Made by a program: the position numbers and the translations under genes | Assembly (NCBI RefSeq): GCF_900114995.1 | Contig: NZ_FOUX01000002.1 | Span: 1,240,001-1,304,000, forward strand | Direction of reading: 5' to 3' | From: Chitinophaga sp. YR627 | Lineage (GTDB): Bacteria > Bacteroidota > Bacteroidia > Chitinophagales > Chitinophagaceae | Length of the DNA: 64,000 bases | Shown here: piece by piece, positions 27,697 through 36,211 of the stretch | How the letters are laid out: every line of letters starts with the position of its first letter | Position numbering within the stretch: position 1 is the first letter of the stretch | The notes under the pieces: model-generated | What the model saw: the letters and a program-made list of their open reading frames with translations, nothing else | The model's database searches: none | Told to the model about the DNA's origin: nothing

Positions 27697-28614
27697 ATGA
27701 AAATAGTCATTACAGGTTCTCTGGGGAACATCAGCAGACCGCTTACCATAGCGTTGATAAAGAAAGGTCACGCCGTGACCGTTATTAGCAGTAATCCGGC
27801 AAAGCTGCACGAAATTGAAAAATCAGGCGCCAAAGCGGCTATTGGTTCACTGTCTGATGCGAGATTTGTCAATACAGCGTTTAGCGGCGCTGAAGCCGTC
27901 TATTGCATGATCCCGTTCGATTTTTCCATAGCAGATCAGGACGCGCATATGAAACAGATCCTTGGTAATTACGTGCAGGCGATCCGGCAGAATGGTATCA
28001 AAAAGGCAATATTCCTGACAGGATGGGCAGCCGAAATCGCGGGACATGGTTTAGGACCTGTACTTAAAGAACTGGAAAGCGTCGCTATTTCTGAACTGCG
28101 CCCTGCTATTTTCTATACGAACTTCTATCAGATGATGGATATGATGCGTGGGAAAGGAATGATGGGCTTCATCATGGGCTTACAGGCATATGGCATCAGG
28201 GCATTATTTGGAAGAAGAGGTTTGCTGATCGGGAATTATGGTGCTGATGACAGAATCGTACTGGTAGCACCTGAAGATATAGCTGCAGCAGCGGCCGAGG
28301 AATTTGATACACCTGTCAGCGGTCTGAAGGTAAGGTATGTAGGCAGCGATGAACTGACCTGTAATGAGGCAGCTGCTATATTTGGAAAGGCTATCGGAAA
28401 GCCATGGATGAAATGGATGCGGATCTCAGATAAACAGATGCTACAGGGATATAAGATGGCCGGACTGCCGCAAGGCCTGGCTACAGATCTTGTAAAAATG
28501 CAGGCAGCCATTCACGATGGTACTATACTCGCGCAGTATGACCGCCACAGACCGGTGTTGGGGAAAGTGAAACTGACCGATTTTGTCAGGGAATTTGCAA
28601 AGAAGTACATTTGA
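27697..28614 (+). CDS. NmrA-like/NAD(P)H-binding short-chain dehydrogenase-type protein
   Basis: 305 residues. An N-terminal Rossmann motif 'ITGSLGNISRPLTIALIKKGHAVTVIS' with the T-G-x-x-G-x-x-(S/G) pattern binds NAD(P). A second segment ('GAEAVYCMIPFD', 'AIFLTGWAAEIAGHG') is typical of NmrA/quinone-oxidoreductase-like atypical SDRs. The YxxxK pair of classical SDRs is not obvious, so a redox-sensing or oxidoreductase role is possible. Its stop is 2 bp from the ATG of the following AraC gene, so the two form an operon. Confidence 0.88.
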   Translation: MKIVITGSLGNISRPLTIALIKKGHAVTVISSNPAKLHEIEKSGAKAAIGSLSDARFVNTAFSGAEAVYCMIPFDFSIADQDAHMKQILGNYVQAIRQNGIKKAIFLTGWAAEIAGHGLGPVLKELESVAISELRPAIFYTNFYQMMDMMRGKGMMGFIMGLQAYGIRALFGRRGLLIGNYGADDRIVLVAPEDIAAAAAEEFDTPVSGLKVRYVGSDELTCNEAAAIFGKAIGKPWMKWMRISDKQMLQGYKMAGLPQGLATDLVKMQAAIHDGTILAQYDRHRPVLGKVKLTDFVREFAKKYI

Positions 28615-28616
28615 GT

Positions 28617-29519
28617 ATGCAACCCTACAAAGTCAAATCAATTGCTGAGTTTTTGCAGCTGAGAGGGCTGCCTAAAACTCAGCATCCGCTGATCAGTGTG
28701 ATCGATATCGGCAGTCTCACAGAAATTCCCCGGGGGCCTAAACTGGTAGTGACCGACTTCTATATGATCGCACTGAAAAAGGGATTTGCCGGCAATATCA
28801 AGATCAGGTATGGGCAGGAAGCGTATGATTTTGATGAGGGCATTTTATCATTTACAGGTCCGGGTCAATTGCTCGGGTTTGAGATGGAAGGACCTATCGA
28901 AGGACACCCATCCGGATGGCTCCTGTTGCTGCACCCTGATTTTCTGTGGAATACTCCCCTGGCAAAGAAGATCAGACAATATGAGTTTTTTGACTATGCC
29001 GTCAATGAAGCCTTATTCCTCTCAGAAAAAGAAGAGATCACTATCAGACAACTCGTCACCAATATCGAGCAGGAATATTATGCGAATATTGACCAGCTTA
29101 GTCACGATATCATTATTTCCCACCTCGAGTCCCTGTTCAATTATTCGGAACGGTTTTACAGAAGACAATTCTTAACAAGACGTATATCCAATCATCAGTT
29201 ACTGGATAAACTGGAGCATATATTACAGCAATATCTTGATGAAGAAACCAGACTGCCAACCGTGGCCCATGTGGCAGCGGCCTTACACGTTTCTCCAGAC
29301 TATCTGAGTAGTATGCTTAAAACGTTAACAGGACTCAATACGCAGCAGCATATTCACCAGAAACTGATTGAAAAAGCAAAAGAGCAGTTATCAACAACTA
29401 CTCTTTCGGTCAGTGAAATTGCGTATCAACTGGGTTTTGAACATCCGCAGTCATTCAGCAAACTATTCAAGACAAAAACCAACCTTTCTCCTGTTGCATT
29501 CAGAAGGTCTTTTCAATAG
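28617..29519 (+). CDS. AraC-family transcriptional regulator (co-transcribed with the NmrA-like gene)
   Basis: 300 residues from the ATG at 28617; a TTG six bases earlier overlaps the upstream gene. The N-terminal about 190 residues are a sensory domain with cupin-like features (FAGNIKIRYGQEAYDFDEGILSFTGPGQ). The C-terminal AraC domain (about 205-300) has both helix-turn-helix motifs ('PTVAHVAAALHVSPDYLSSML' and 'SVSEIAYQLGFEHPQSFSKLF'). It is translationally linked to the NmrA-like gene. Its last 20 bases overlap the end of the convergent exporter gene. Confidence 0.92.
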   Translation: MQPYKVKSIAEFLQLRGLPKTQHPLISVIDIGSLTEIPRGPKLVVTDFYMIALKKGFAGNIKIRYGQEAYDFDEGILSFTGPGQLLGFEMEGPIEGHPSGWLLLLHPDFLWNTPLAKKIRQYEFFDYAVNEALFLSEKEEITIRQLVTNIEQEYYANIDQLSHDIIISHLESLFNYSERFYRRQFLTRRISNHQLLDKLEHILQQYLDEETRLPTVAHVAAALHVSPDYLSSMLKTLTGLNTQQHIHQKLIEKAKEQLSTTTLSVSEIAYQLGFEHPQSFSKLFKTKTNLSPVAFRRSFQ

Positions 29520-30480
29520 GCGCCGGCTGATAACCCGCCTGTTTCCAGGTATTCCTGAAATGCACACTGATCCCTACCAACACCACACAAAACCCGATCT
29601 GTGCATATACGCCCGGAAAACTGGCTCCTTTTAACATTATCTCACCTATCAGTGTAAACAATATTTCAAACGCCTGTGTAGCCTCTATTGCCGCCAGCGC
29701 CACCGTATTTTTGCTGACGATCTGCGTAGCCTGATAAAAACCTACTCCTCCGAGAAAACCCGAAAACAAGGCAGACAGAAAAGACGATTCACATTGTACC
29801 CCTGTTGGCAGACCACTCTTAGCAAAACCAATTGCGCTCAATATGAGCAATAAAGGCAGGCAACCGATACTCATCCCCAACACCCGCTGCAAAGCGTTTA
29901 AATGAAGCCCTTTTTGCTCAAGATCTACCATTAACCTGCGGTTACCCAATGGCCATACGATCGCCCCGGCAATCACCGTTAAAATGCTTAGAATGGTATT
30001 TCCCAGGGAATGTAATTGCGTCAGTTTTTCCAGTTGCATGATAAAAACGCCTGATAAGATCACAATAGAGATGGTCAGGGCTTTTTTGGGTATCACCTTC
30101 CGGTGATCCGGATAAATGAGCGGCGCCAATAAAATACCCGCCAGAATGTTTATCTGGAACGTAGCCGCGACCATCCAGCCGGGAGACCATAAAGATGCCA
30201 CCGCCAGCAGTGTATACAGACAACCAAATCCGATAACACCCCATTTGATAAAAGTGAGGGGCGCCTGTCTGATGGCAGATAAGGTCGATTTCAGCTGTCC
30301 TGCCAGGAATACCACCACGCTCAGAATAGGAATCAGAAACAGGCTACGCAATGCAGCTGTCCAGGCCCAGTGACCACCCGCGCCGGAAATGAGACTATTG
30401 ATAATGAAGGTAGATGATAAAAACAGGGAGGCCGTAATACCCCATAAGATGGCCTTTAAAACTTTCCTTTGTGCTGACAT
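29500..30480 (-). CDS. EmrE/EamA-type multidrug exporter family membrane protein
   Basis: 326 residues with ten predicted membrane helices in two repeats, matching the DMT superfamily 'multidrug resistance efflux transporter' group. N-terminal features include 'LKAILWGITASLFLSSTFIINSLI'; a second repeat carries 'SKNTVALAAIEATQAFEILFTLIGEI'. The substrate is unknown. The start ATG is 4 nt after a TAATTTTG box. The AraC gene upstream on the same strand ends 58 bp before it. The 3' end overlaps the convergent AraC gene by 20 bp. Confidence 0.88.
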   Translation of the reverse strand: MSAQRKVLKAILWGITASLFLSSTFIINSLISGAGGHWAWTAALRSLFLIPILSVVVFLAGQLKSTLSAIRQAPLTFIKWGVIGFGCLYTLLAVASLWSPGWMVAATFQINILAGILLAPLIYPDHRKVIPKKALTISIVILSGVFIMQLEKLTQLHSLGNTILSILTVIAGAIVWPLGNRRLMVDLEQKGLHLNALQRVLGMSIGCLPLLLILSAIGFAKSGLPTGVQCESSFLSALFSGFLGGVGFYQATQIVSKNTVALAAIEATQAFEILFTLIGEIMLKGASFPGVYAQIGFCVVLVGISVHFRNTWKQAGYQPAPIEKTF

Positions 30481-30484
30481 GCCA

Positions 30485-30492
30485 CAAAATTA
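30485..30492 (-). promoter_or_regulatory. -7 box 4 nt before the EmrE-type exporter gene
   Basis: TAATTTTG on the minus strand, spacer TGGC, then ATG (30480). It matches TAnnTTTG and predicts a leaderless or nearly leaderless mRNA. No -33 box is visible at the usual distance. Confidence 0.5.
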
Positions 30493-30538
30493 GAAGGGCA
30501 GTCAACCCTATTCTGGTACTTTTCGGGTGATTTATGGC

Positions 30539-31417
30539 CTATAAGGACCGGCTTTGCCGAAAGGCTGCGGGTGTCAGTCCGGTATGTTTTTTAAAGAAAC
30601 GACCAAAGAAAGCAGGATCGTTGAAACCCAGCGCATAACTGATCTCTTTGACCGATTGCACGGAGGTCTGTAACAGGATCTTACTTTCAGTGACCAGACG
30701 TTCCTGTAATAACTCAAATACGGTTAGTCCGGTGGATGCCCGGCAGATGTTGTTCAATTTCTTGATATCTGTCCGCAGGTGGGTGGCATAGAATGCTGCC
30801 TGGTGTTCCTTCCGGAAGTTACGTTCGATCAGTTGTTTCAGCTTGTGGAGTAATTCACGCTGTGCAAGACTTGCCTGGGGAAGCGGGTGTTGCAGCTGAT
30901 GCTGCTGATTGTATTGCAGTAGTAGCAAAGAGACATAGTGCAGGATGATATCCACATCCGGTTGGGTACCGGCTAATGTAATGCGGAGCTGTTCTATGAT
31001 GAAATCCGTTACTGCCGACAATTGCGGATGCAGATCGATATAAGGTCCGGAGGCATAAGCGTCCAGTAATCCCCTTCCATCTTCGTGCGGATGGATCTTC
31101 AGGAATCTTTTGAATAGTTCTTCACCAAACATGATCAGCCAGCCATCACGATCAAAAGGAGCAATCAGGTGTACCTGTCCGGGATGGATAAAGTACAACC
31201 TGCCCGGCTGTATATCGAATGTTTTGAAATTGATCGCATGTATGCCTGTGCCGGCGCTTACCAGCATCAGTTCGTAGTGATCATGACGATGTGGAATGAC
31301 GGAAAGGTGATTGATATCTTTATGTAATCTGACAATACGAATATATTCGCCATCCAGTAACTCCTGGACAGGCAGATCACGGGATCTTCTGAATGATAAA
31401 TCGTTTGTCTCGAACAT
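30539..31417 (-). CDS. AraC-family transcriptional regulator
   Basis: 292 residues from the ATG at 31417; an upstream in-frame TTG at 31489 is less likely. The N-terminal domain is a cupin with 'VIPHRHDHYELMLVSAGTGIHAIN' and 'RLYFIHPGQVHLI', typical of sugar- or drug-sensing AraC proteins. The C-terminal domain carries 'FYATHLRTDIKKLNNICRAS' and 'SVKEISYALGFNDPAFFGRFF' helix-turn-helix motifs. It lies upstream of the EmrE-type exporter on the same strand and diverges from the 31495 lipoprotein gene, so either may be a target. Confidence 0.92.
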   Translation of the reverse strand: MFETNDLSFRRSRDLPVQELLDGEYIRIVRLHKDINHLSVIPHRHDHYELMLVSAGTGIHAINFKTFDIQPGRLYFIHPGQVHLIAPFDRDGWLIMFGEELFKRFLKIHPHEDGRGLLDAYASGPYIDLHPQLSAVTDFIIEQLRITLAGTQPDVDIILHYVSLLLLQYNQQHQLQHPLPQASLAQRELLHKLKQLIERNFRKEHQAAFYATHLRTDIKKLNNICRASTGLTVFELLQERLVTESKILLQTSVQSVKEISYALGFNDPAFFGRFFKKHTGLTPAAFRQSRSL

Positions 31418-31494
31418 ATTCTCCCTGCTTAAATGGGATTGGTGCAAGATATGGAAATTCTCCCCTCCCGCATCTCTATATAAACCCAAAGGCC

Positions 31495-32325
31495 TTGAAC
31501 AGATTACTATTGTTTTCCCTGCTTTTTGTCGCCTGTCAGACAGGCACTTCTCAGCAGCCCATCACTTCCATTACCCAAAAACCGGACTCACTTCCCGTCC
31601 GAAATGTCGCTTTTGACTCCTCCTCACAATACATCCATGTCTTCGTCGCCCTTTGTGACAACGACAACCAGGGCATCGTTCCCGTACCCAAAGCAATAGG
31701 CAATGGCCAGGACCCGGATAAGAACCTGTACTGGGGTTGCGGCAATGGTATCCGCACCTATTTCAAAAACAGTAAAGAATGGAAACTGGTAAAGCAATAC
31801 AGGATGGACAGTCTGCGACTGGAACGGCTGATCTTCCGGCATGTGCAACAGCCTTACTATCTTGTAGCAGATGCATATGATGGCCGGTACATCCGGCAAT
31901 GTACAGTTGACTTCCTGAACAGCTGTGCCGGATTGCTCAAGGATACAGCACAGGTAAAGGAAAGGACATTGGGTATCAATGGTAATGCCAGACTACTGGC
32001 TTATATCGGTCACGATGGGCTGATGGATTTTGATTTGCAGGAGCGGTTTGTTAATACAGATAGCATCCGCAGAGATGCGATCATATTAGCCTGTATCAGC
32101 AGGGATTATTTCAGTCCTCATCTGGCGGCTACACGGGCCCGTCCGCTGGTATGGACGACCGGTCTGATGTGCCCGGAGGCCTATACTTTACATGATGCGT
32201 TGAGTAGTTATATCAGGAATGAGCCGGTAGAAAATGTCAGGAGCTGTGCGGCAAAAGCCTATGCGAAATACCAGCGATGCAGTGAAAAGGCGGCTAAGGG
32301 ATTACTGGTATCCGGCTGGAAATAA
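31495..32325 (+). CDS. Lipoprotein of unknown function
   Basis: 276 residues if started at the TTG at 31495, which gives a compact lipoprotein signal (LNRLLLFSLLFVAC, Cys at 14) and has AAAGG just upstream. The frame is open from an ATG at 31393, but that start would overlap the divergent AraC start codon and place 48 residues before the Cys. The mature part has 'IHVFVALCDNDNQGIVPVP' and 'NLYWGCGNGIRTYFKNS', and a C-terminal helix with several Cys. I do not recognise the family. The next gene follows after 29 bp but has its own -7 box. Confidence 0.72.
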   Translation: MNRLLLFSLLFVACQTGTSQQPITSITQKPDSLPVRNVAFDSSSQYIHVFVALCDNDNQGIVPVPKAIGNGQDPDKNLYWGCGNGIRTYFKNSKEWKLVKQYRMDSLRLERLIFRHVQQPYYLVADAYDGRYIRQCTVDFLNSCAGLLKDTAQVKERTLGINGNARLLAYIGHDGLMDFDLQERFVNTDSIRRDAIILACISRDYFSPHLAATRARPLVWTTGLMCPEAYTLHDALSSYIRNEPVENVRSCAAKAYAKYQRCSEKAAKGLLVSGWK

Positions 32326-32342
32326 TATCGGCCAGACAGCTT

Positions 32343-32350
32343 TACCTTTG
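32343..32350 (+). promoter_or_regulatory. -7 box 4 nt before the methyltransferase gene
   Basis: TACCTTTG, spacer tggt, ATG at 32355. The arrangement is the same as at 27685-27697 and 53537-53549. Confidence 0.5.
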
Positions 32351-32354
32351 TGGT

Positions 32355-32996
32355 ATGGAAGAGCGGAAAAATGTTTTCAATATATACAATATCATCGCGG
32401 ACTGGTTTGCGGCAAACCGTCCTCAGGAATTGATGGAGAAAGCATACCTGGACAAGTTGATCCAACTGACGGGTAGAGACGCCCATATACTCGACCTGGG
32501 CTGTGGGACGGGTAAACCGATGATGCATTATCTGATCAGTCAGGGATTACAGGCGACAGGTGTTGATGGCAGTCATAGTATGCTGGAAATCGCCAAACAA
32601 AACCTGCCATCCGCTGTATTTATACAAGCTGATATGCGTACGCTGCGGCTGAACAGGAAGTTCCATGCGATCATCGCCTGGAACAGTTTCTTTCACCTCC
32701 CTGCGGAAGATCAACCGGCTATGTTCCAGGTCTTTAGGGACCATTTACATGATCAGGGAATATTGATATTCACATCCGGTACAGAACATGGAGAAGCATG
32801 GGGCATGAACGGCGGTGAAAACTTATTCCATGCCTCACTCAACCGTGATCAATACCAGGATTTGCTGGAAGCGCATCATTTCCAGGTAATAACCTATCAG
32901 GAAAATGATCCGCAGTGTGGTCATGCCACGGTATGGATTGCACAACTCAACCTCACCGGATCAATGACCGATCATTCATCTGCCTCAAATCCATGA
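32355..32996 (+). CDS. Class I SAM-dependent methyltransferase
   Basis: 213 residues. Motif I is 'HILDLGCGTGKPMMHYL' (about 44-60). It is followed by an acidic end of strand 2 (ATGVDGSHSMLEIA), 'AVFIQADMRTLRL' (motif II) and 'AIIAWNSFFHLP' (motif IV region). These place it in the Methyltransf_11/25 group acting on small molecules. The substrate is unknown. Its 3' end overlaps the end of the convergent 32972-33634 gene by 25 bp. Confidence 0.92.
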   Translation: MEERKNVFNIYNIIADWFAANRPQELMEKAYLDKLIQLTGRDAHILDLGCGTGKPMMHYLISQGLQATGVDGSHSMLEIAKQNLPSAVFIQADMRTLRLNRKFHAIIAWNSFFHLPAEDQPAMFQVFRDHLHDQGILIFTSGTEHGEAWGMNGGENLFHASLNRDQYQDLLEAHHFQVITYQENDPQCGHATVWIAQLNLTGSMTDHSSASNP

Positions 32997-33634
32997 CCAT
33001 TCTTTCCATAAAAGATCAGCCAACGGGCGGCAGCATACAATATATGTACCTGACTTGGCAGTGAGCCAACCTCTATATCTGGTGGTAAATGCTGATCTTT
33101 CAGATACTGCAGATCATGTTTTGCAGCCAGTTGATCGGCTATCTCCAGCAGCCGTTCGCCATACTGGAGTGTGCTGTCTGCCAGGTGGGTTTCCCAGGCG
33201 GCTTCATATAATTCCTCCCCTATCAGTTCTTTGCAGAAAGTTGTCAAAAATTTACCCCTGAACACGTTCTCATCCTGGATCTCCGATATATATACAGGAA
33301 CCCCGTCTGTCTCTTTTGCCAGCTCGATCACATAATATCCTTTATAATGCTGATACCAGAATTCCAGGCTATCGGATTTATCACTTTCATCATACTGTGT
33401 TTTTACCCATTCATCTGCTTCCGGATCTCTTCCTACCATGGGTGCTTTGATGGTTTCATAAGATGGTATCTGTATCTCAAACCACTCCTCTTTCAGTACC
33501 TCTCTTGAGTATCTCTTCTTTGTGCCGGGAATTACAGGTATAGGGTCAGTTCCATTGAGTATACGAAAAAGCTGATCAAACCTCTCTTTACATTCAGGTT
33601 TAGGTTTACCCAACGGACGCCAGTCTAGTCCCAT
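32972..33634 (-). CDS. Conserved-looking cytoplasmic protein of unknown function
   Basis: 220 residues without signal or membrane segment; acidic overall. Visible features are an N-terminal 'MGLDWRPLGKPKPECKERFDQLF' segment, a 'FWYQHYKGYYVIELAKETDGVPVYIS' beta region and a helical C-terminal half (QYGERLLEIADQLAAKH, ILYAAARWLIFY). I do not recognise a family. It is convergent with the methyltransferase gene and overlaps it by 25 bp. Its upstream region is AT-rich, without a clear -7 box. Confidence 0.8.
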   Translation of the reverse strand: MGLDWRPLGKPKPECKERFDQLFRILNGTDPIPVIPGTKKRYSREVLKEEWFEIQIPSYETIKAPMVGRDPEADEWVKTQYDESDKSDSLEFWYQHYKGYYVIELAKETDGVPVYISEIQDENVFRGKFLTTFCKELIGEELYEAAWETHLADSTLQYGERLLEIADQLAAKHDLQYLKDQHLPPDIEVGSLPSQVHILYAAARWLIFYGKNGHGFEADE

Positions 33635-33740
33635 AAGATATCTTAAATTAGAATTTCAAAAAATGAGGCTTACAATAGAGTTTATGGAGGGATAAATATA
33701 TAAATTCGGGATGACTTAAGCTATTAAAAAAATCCACATT

Positions 33741-34271
33741 ATGCAAACACCTGATCCTGCTGGCATTCTGGAACAATTCAATCATACTATCACTACCTGG
33801 ATAAACTACCTGGACGACTATACTCTTGAGATGTTACACCAACAACCACTGCCTGGCAGCTGGTCACTGGGACAGGTGTATATCCATATTATCGACGATA
33901 CGCAGTACCAGGCAGGACAGATGAAACAGGCCCTGACTGATGTGCATAACAGCCATGAAGACATGCATCCTAACGCCAGACAGATGTTCCTCCATAACAG
34001 CTTTCCTGATATACAGATCGAAGGACCTGCTACTAATACTCCTATCAGACAACCACAAAGTAAAGAAGAACTACGGGAGGCATTGCTGCAGATCAAAGCA
34101 GACGTGAATAAATCAGCTGAAGATCAGCAGCTTCTAAAGGCAAAAGGGAAATCCCTGCATCCGGGGCTTTTATATTTTAGCGCTGCTGAATGGGTACAAT
34201 TTATGGAGATGCATATGCGACACCATTTCCGGCAGAAAGAACGGATAGATATGCGGCTATTTACCTGTTAA
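33741..34271 (+). CDS. DinB-family (DfsB/YfiT-like) putative metal-dependent hydrolase
   Basis: 176 residues. A four-helix-bundle DinB pattern is visible: an N-terminal helix with 'WSLGQVYIHIIDDTQYQAGQM' carrying the first metal His, and a C-terminal 'FSAAEWVQFMEMHMRHHFRQKERI' with two further His residues of the usual HxxxH type. Family members include thiol transferases (bacillithiol and similar) and uncharacterised enzymes. The gene is monocistronic and ends at a strong shared hairpin. Confidence 0.85.
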   Translation: MQTPDPAGILEQFNHTITTWINYLDDYTLEMLHQQPLPGSWSLGQVYIHIIDDTQYQAGQMKQALTDVHNSHEDMHPNARQMFLHNSFPDIQIEGPATNTPIRQPQSKEELREALLQIKADVNKSAEDQQLLKAKGKSLHPGLLYFSAAEWVQFMEMHMRHHFRQKERIDMRLFTC

Positions 34272-34305
34272 TGAAACACTTATAACAACAAAAACAGCTC
34301 CCGGC

Positions 34306-34341
34306 CCCAACAAAGGCAGGAATATTCCTGCCTTTGTTGGG
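34306..34341. terminator. Bidirectional terminator between the DinB and SDR genes
   Basis: A 36-bp perfect palindrome with half site CCCAACAAAGGCAGGAAT lies between the two convergent genes. The stem is GC-rich in the middle and flanked by AT-rich sequence on both sides, though the T runs are short. Confidence 0.8.
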
Positions 34342-34357
34342 TATAAAACATACTATT

Positions 34358-35110
34358 TTAAAGATCCCGGTAACCACCATCCATTAGCAACTCCCCTCCT
34401 GTCATATAAGACGAGTCATCGGACGCAAGGAACAAAAATCCTTTTGCCATTTCTTCTACCGTACCAGCTCGTTTCATCGCTACTGCACCTTCAAAAAAGC
34501 CGCGCACCGAATTTGCATACTCCTGGGTATAACCGGCCTTTGCTAAAAAAGGCGTGTCAATAAATCCCGGGGCCAATGCATTTACCCTTATTTTCCGTGT
34601 GGCCAGTTCTGCTGCCAATACTCTCACCAGCGCTCTTTTTGCAGCTTTGGAAGCGACATATGCGCTTCCTTCTATGAAGGCTTTATCAGATACAGTAGAC
34701 GTGGTAATAACAATAGAAGCGCCCTCATTCATATATGGCAAGGCATGTTTTATGGTGAAGAATGCCCCTTTATAATTGATATCCGTTACTTTGTCAAATA
34801 TCTCTTCTGTCATCTCAGCGATTGGCGCCGTCAGCATTGTACCCGCATTTACGACTAATACATCTATTTTCCCGTGTGTAGCATGGACCTGCTTAAAGAG
34901 CGGTGCGAAACTGCTCATATCACGCACGTCGCTGACAAAGCCCATTGCGCCATTTCCTATTTCAGCCACCGCACTGTTGATCGTCTCCGCATCACGGCCC
35001 GTAATAACGACTTTAGCGCCTTCCTGCGCAAATAAATTTGCCGCACCCAGACCAATGCCGCTGTTTCCTCCGGTAATAACGGCTACCTTATTCTTTAACT
35101 TCTGTGACAT
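34358..35110 (-). CDS. Classical short-chain dehydrogenase/reductase
   Basis: 250 residues from the ATG at 35110; a GTG at 35131 gives seven more residues and is less likely. It has the NAD(P) motif TGGNSGIG (13-20), the catalytic triad region with Ser in 'IVITTSTVSDKA' and Tyr/Lys in 'SAYVASKAAKRALVRVLAAEL', then 'RVNALAPGFIDTPF' and a C-terminal 'YMTGGELLMDGGY', all standard for classical SDRs. The substrate is not evident. It is probably monocistronic, between the Crp/Fnr gene and a bidirectional terminator. Confidence 0.93.
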   Translation of the reverse strand: MSQKLKNKVAVITGGNSGIGLGAANLFAQEGAKVVITGRDAETINSAVAEIGNGAMGFVSDVRDMSSFAPLFKQVHATHGKIDVLVVNAGTMLTAPIAEMTEEIFDKVTDINYKGAFFTIKHALPYMNEGASIVITTSTVSDKAFIEGSAYVASKAAKRALVRVLAAELATRKIRVNALAPGFIDTPFLAKAGYTQEYANSVRGFFEGAVAMKRAGTVEEMAKGFLFLASDDSSYMTGGELLMDGGYRDL

Positions 35111-35193
35111 ATCTCTTTGTTTTGTTACCACAAAGCTCTCACAGAAATATCAGGGCAAAAATCAGGCAGATTAAAAAAAACAGTTCACCTGGA

Positions 35194-35793
35194 TTAACTT
35201 TTTGATGGTTTGGATGCTGCTTTTTTATTACGGATCTTAGAAATAAACTGCGTAGTTACTCCCAGGTAAGAAGCTATCGCATACTGTGGTACCTGCTCTG
35301 ACATGCCCGGATAAGCGGTTATGAAGTCATTGTACCTTTCTTCAGCAGTACGTGTCAATGAGGCAATGATCCTGCGCTGGTGATAGGCAGCAAGACCTTC
35401 TGCCGCAATCCGGAAGAAGGTCTCAATGTTATGATATTCCCGTTTCAGGCGTTGCTCTGTTTCATATTCTATCTGCATCACTATACTATCCTGCAATGCC
35501 ACCACAAACATCGTAGCAGGCTTCTGGAAAATATAACTGCTGTAGTCACTGATCCACCAGTCATCTATCGCCAGCTGTATGGTATGTTCGGCACCATCAG
35601 GACCTACCACATAAGAGCGGAAGGCACCTTTGATAATATATGTCCGGACACGCGCGGTAAATTCAGGTTGAATAATAAACTGCCGCTTCTTAATACGCTT
35701 TACCGCAAAGGCCGCGACAAGTACATTCAGTTCATCCTCCGGCAGCAAGATCCGCTTTGAGATATGTTGCTTCAGTACTTCCGACTCATTCAT
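35194..35793 (-). CDS. Crp/Fnr-family transcriptional regulator
   Basis: 199 residues. The N-terminal two thirds form a cyclic-nucleotide-binding-like beta roll ('QFIIQPEFTARVRTYIIKGAFRSYVVGPDGAEHTIQLAIDDWW'); the C-terminal part is a short winged helix ('VPQYAIASYLGVTTQFISKIRNKKA'). The cAMP-contacting residues of true CRP are not conserved, as is usual in this Bacteroidota subgroup. It reads towards the SDR gene (83 bp away), so it may control that gene. Confidence 0.9.
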   Translation of the reverse strand: MNESEVLKQHISKRILLPEDELNVLVAAFAVKRIKKRQFIIQPEFTARVRTYIIKGAFRSYVVGPDGAEHTIQLAIDDWWISDYSSYIFQKPATMFVVALQDSIVMQIEYETEQRLKREYHNIETFFRIAAEGLAAYHQRRIIASLTRTAEERYNDFITAYPGMSEQVPQYAIASYLGVTTQFISKIRNKKAASKPSKS

Positions 35794-36211
35794 AATGACA
35801 AATTTAATACAGCTATCATCCAGATTACTTACCCTAAGTTAAACCACTCCCGAAAAACAGAACAACATATATTGTTTTCTCAACAATTTAAAAAACACCA
35901 TAATACTAACTAACTCATTGTAAAATATTTAGCGCCGTAAATTGATTTACTTGTCCGAATTATCTGTATATTTATTTTGCAGACCGCACCTCAAATAACG
36001 ACTCAGAAGACCATAACCGATTACATCAAGCAATTCAAAAATTGAAATCCTTAATATATTAGTGTAAGCCTTATCTGAAATCCACGCGACAATAGTCCAG
36101 CGTAGTGTACTGACATGTCATATCACGACACCTCATATGCAGGAGTGATGCCTGACGGTGAAACTATTGTCTCATTTTTCCACACCATCACACCCAAATC
36201 CACATTGTAAA
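35794..36211. other. AT-rich divergent intergenic region (418 bp)
   Basis: No gene is visible. It contains the Crp/Fnr -7 box, a 10-bp palindrome TGACATGTCA at 36111-36120, and TAACCGATTACATCA (36014-36028), which differs at one base from the operator-like sequence at 17611-17625. The sequence ttattttg near 35980-35990 on the plus strand is a weak -7 candidate for the 36212 gene, which would give a leader of over 200 nt. Confidence 0.35.
35799..35806 (-). promoter_or_regulatory. -7 box 5 nt before the Crp/Fnr gene
   Basis: TAAATTTG on the minus strand with a 5-nt spacer to the ATG at 35793. It fits TAnnTTTG. Confidence 0.45.
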
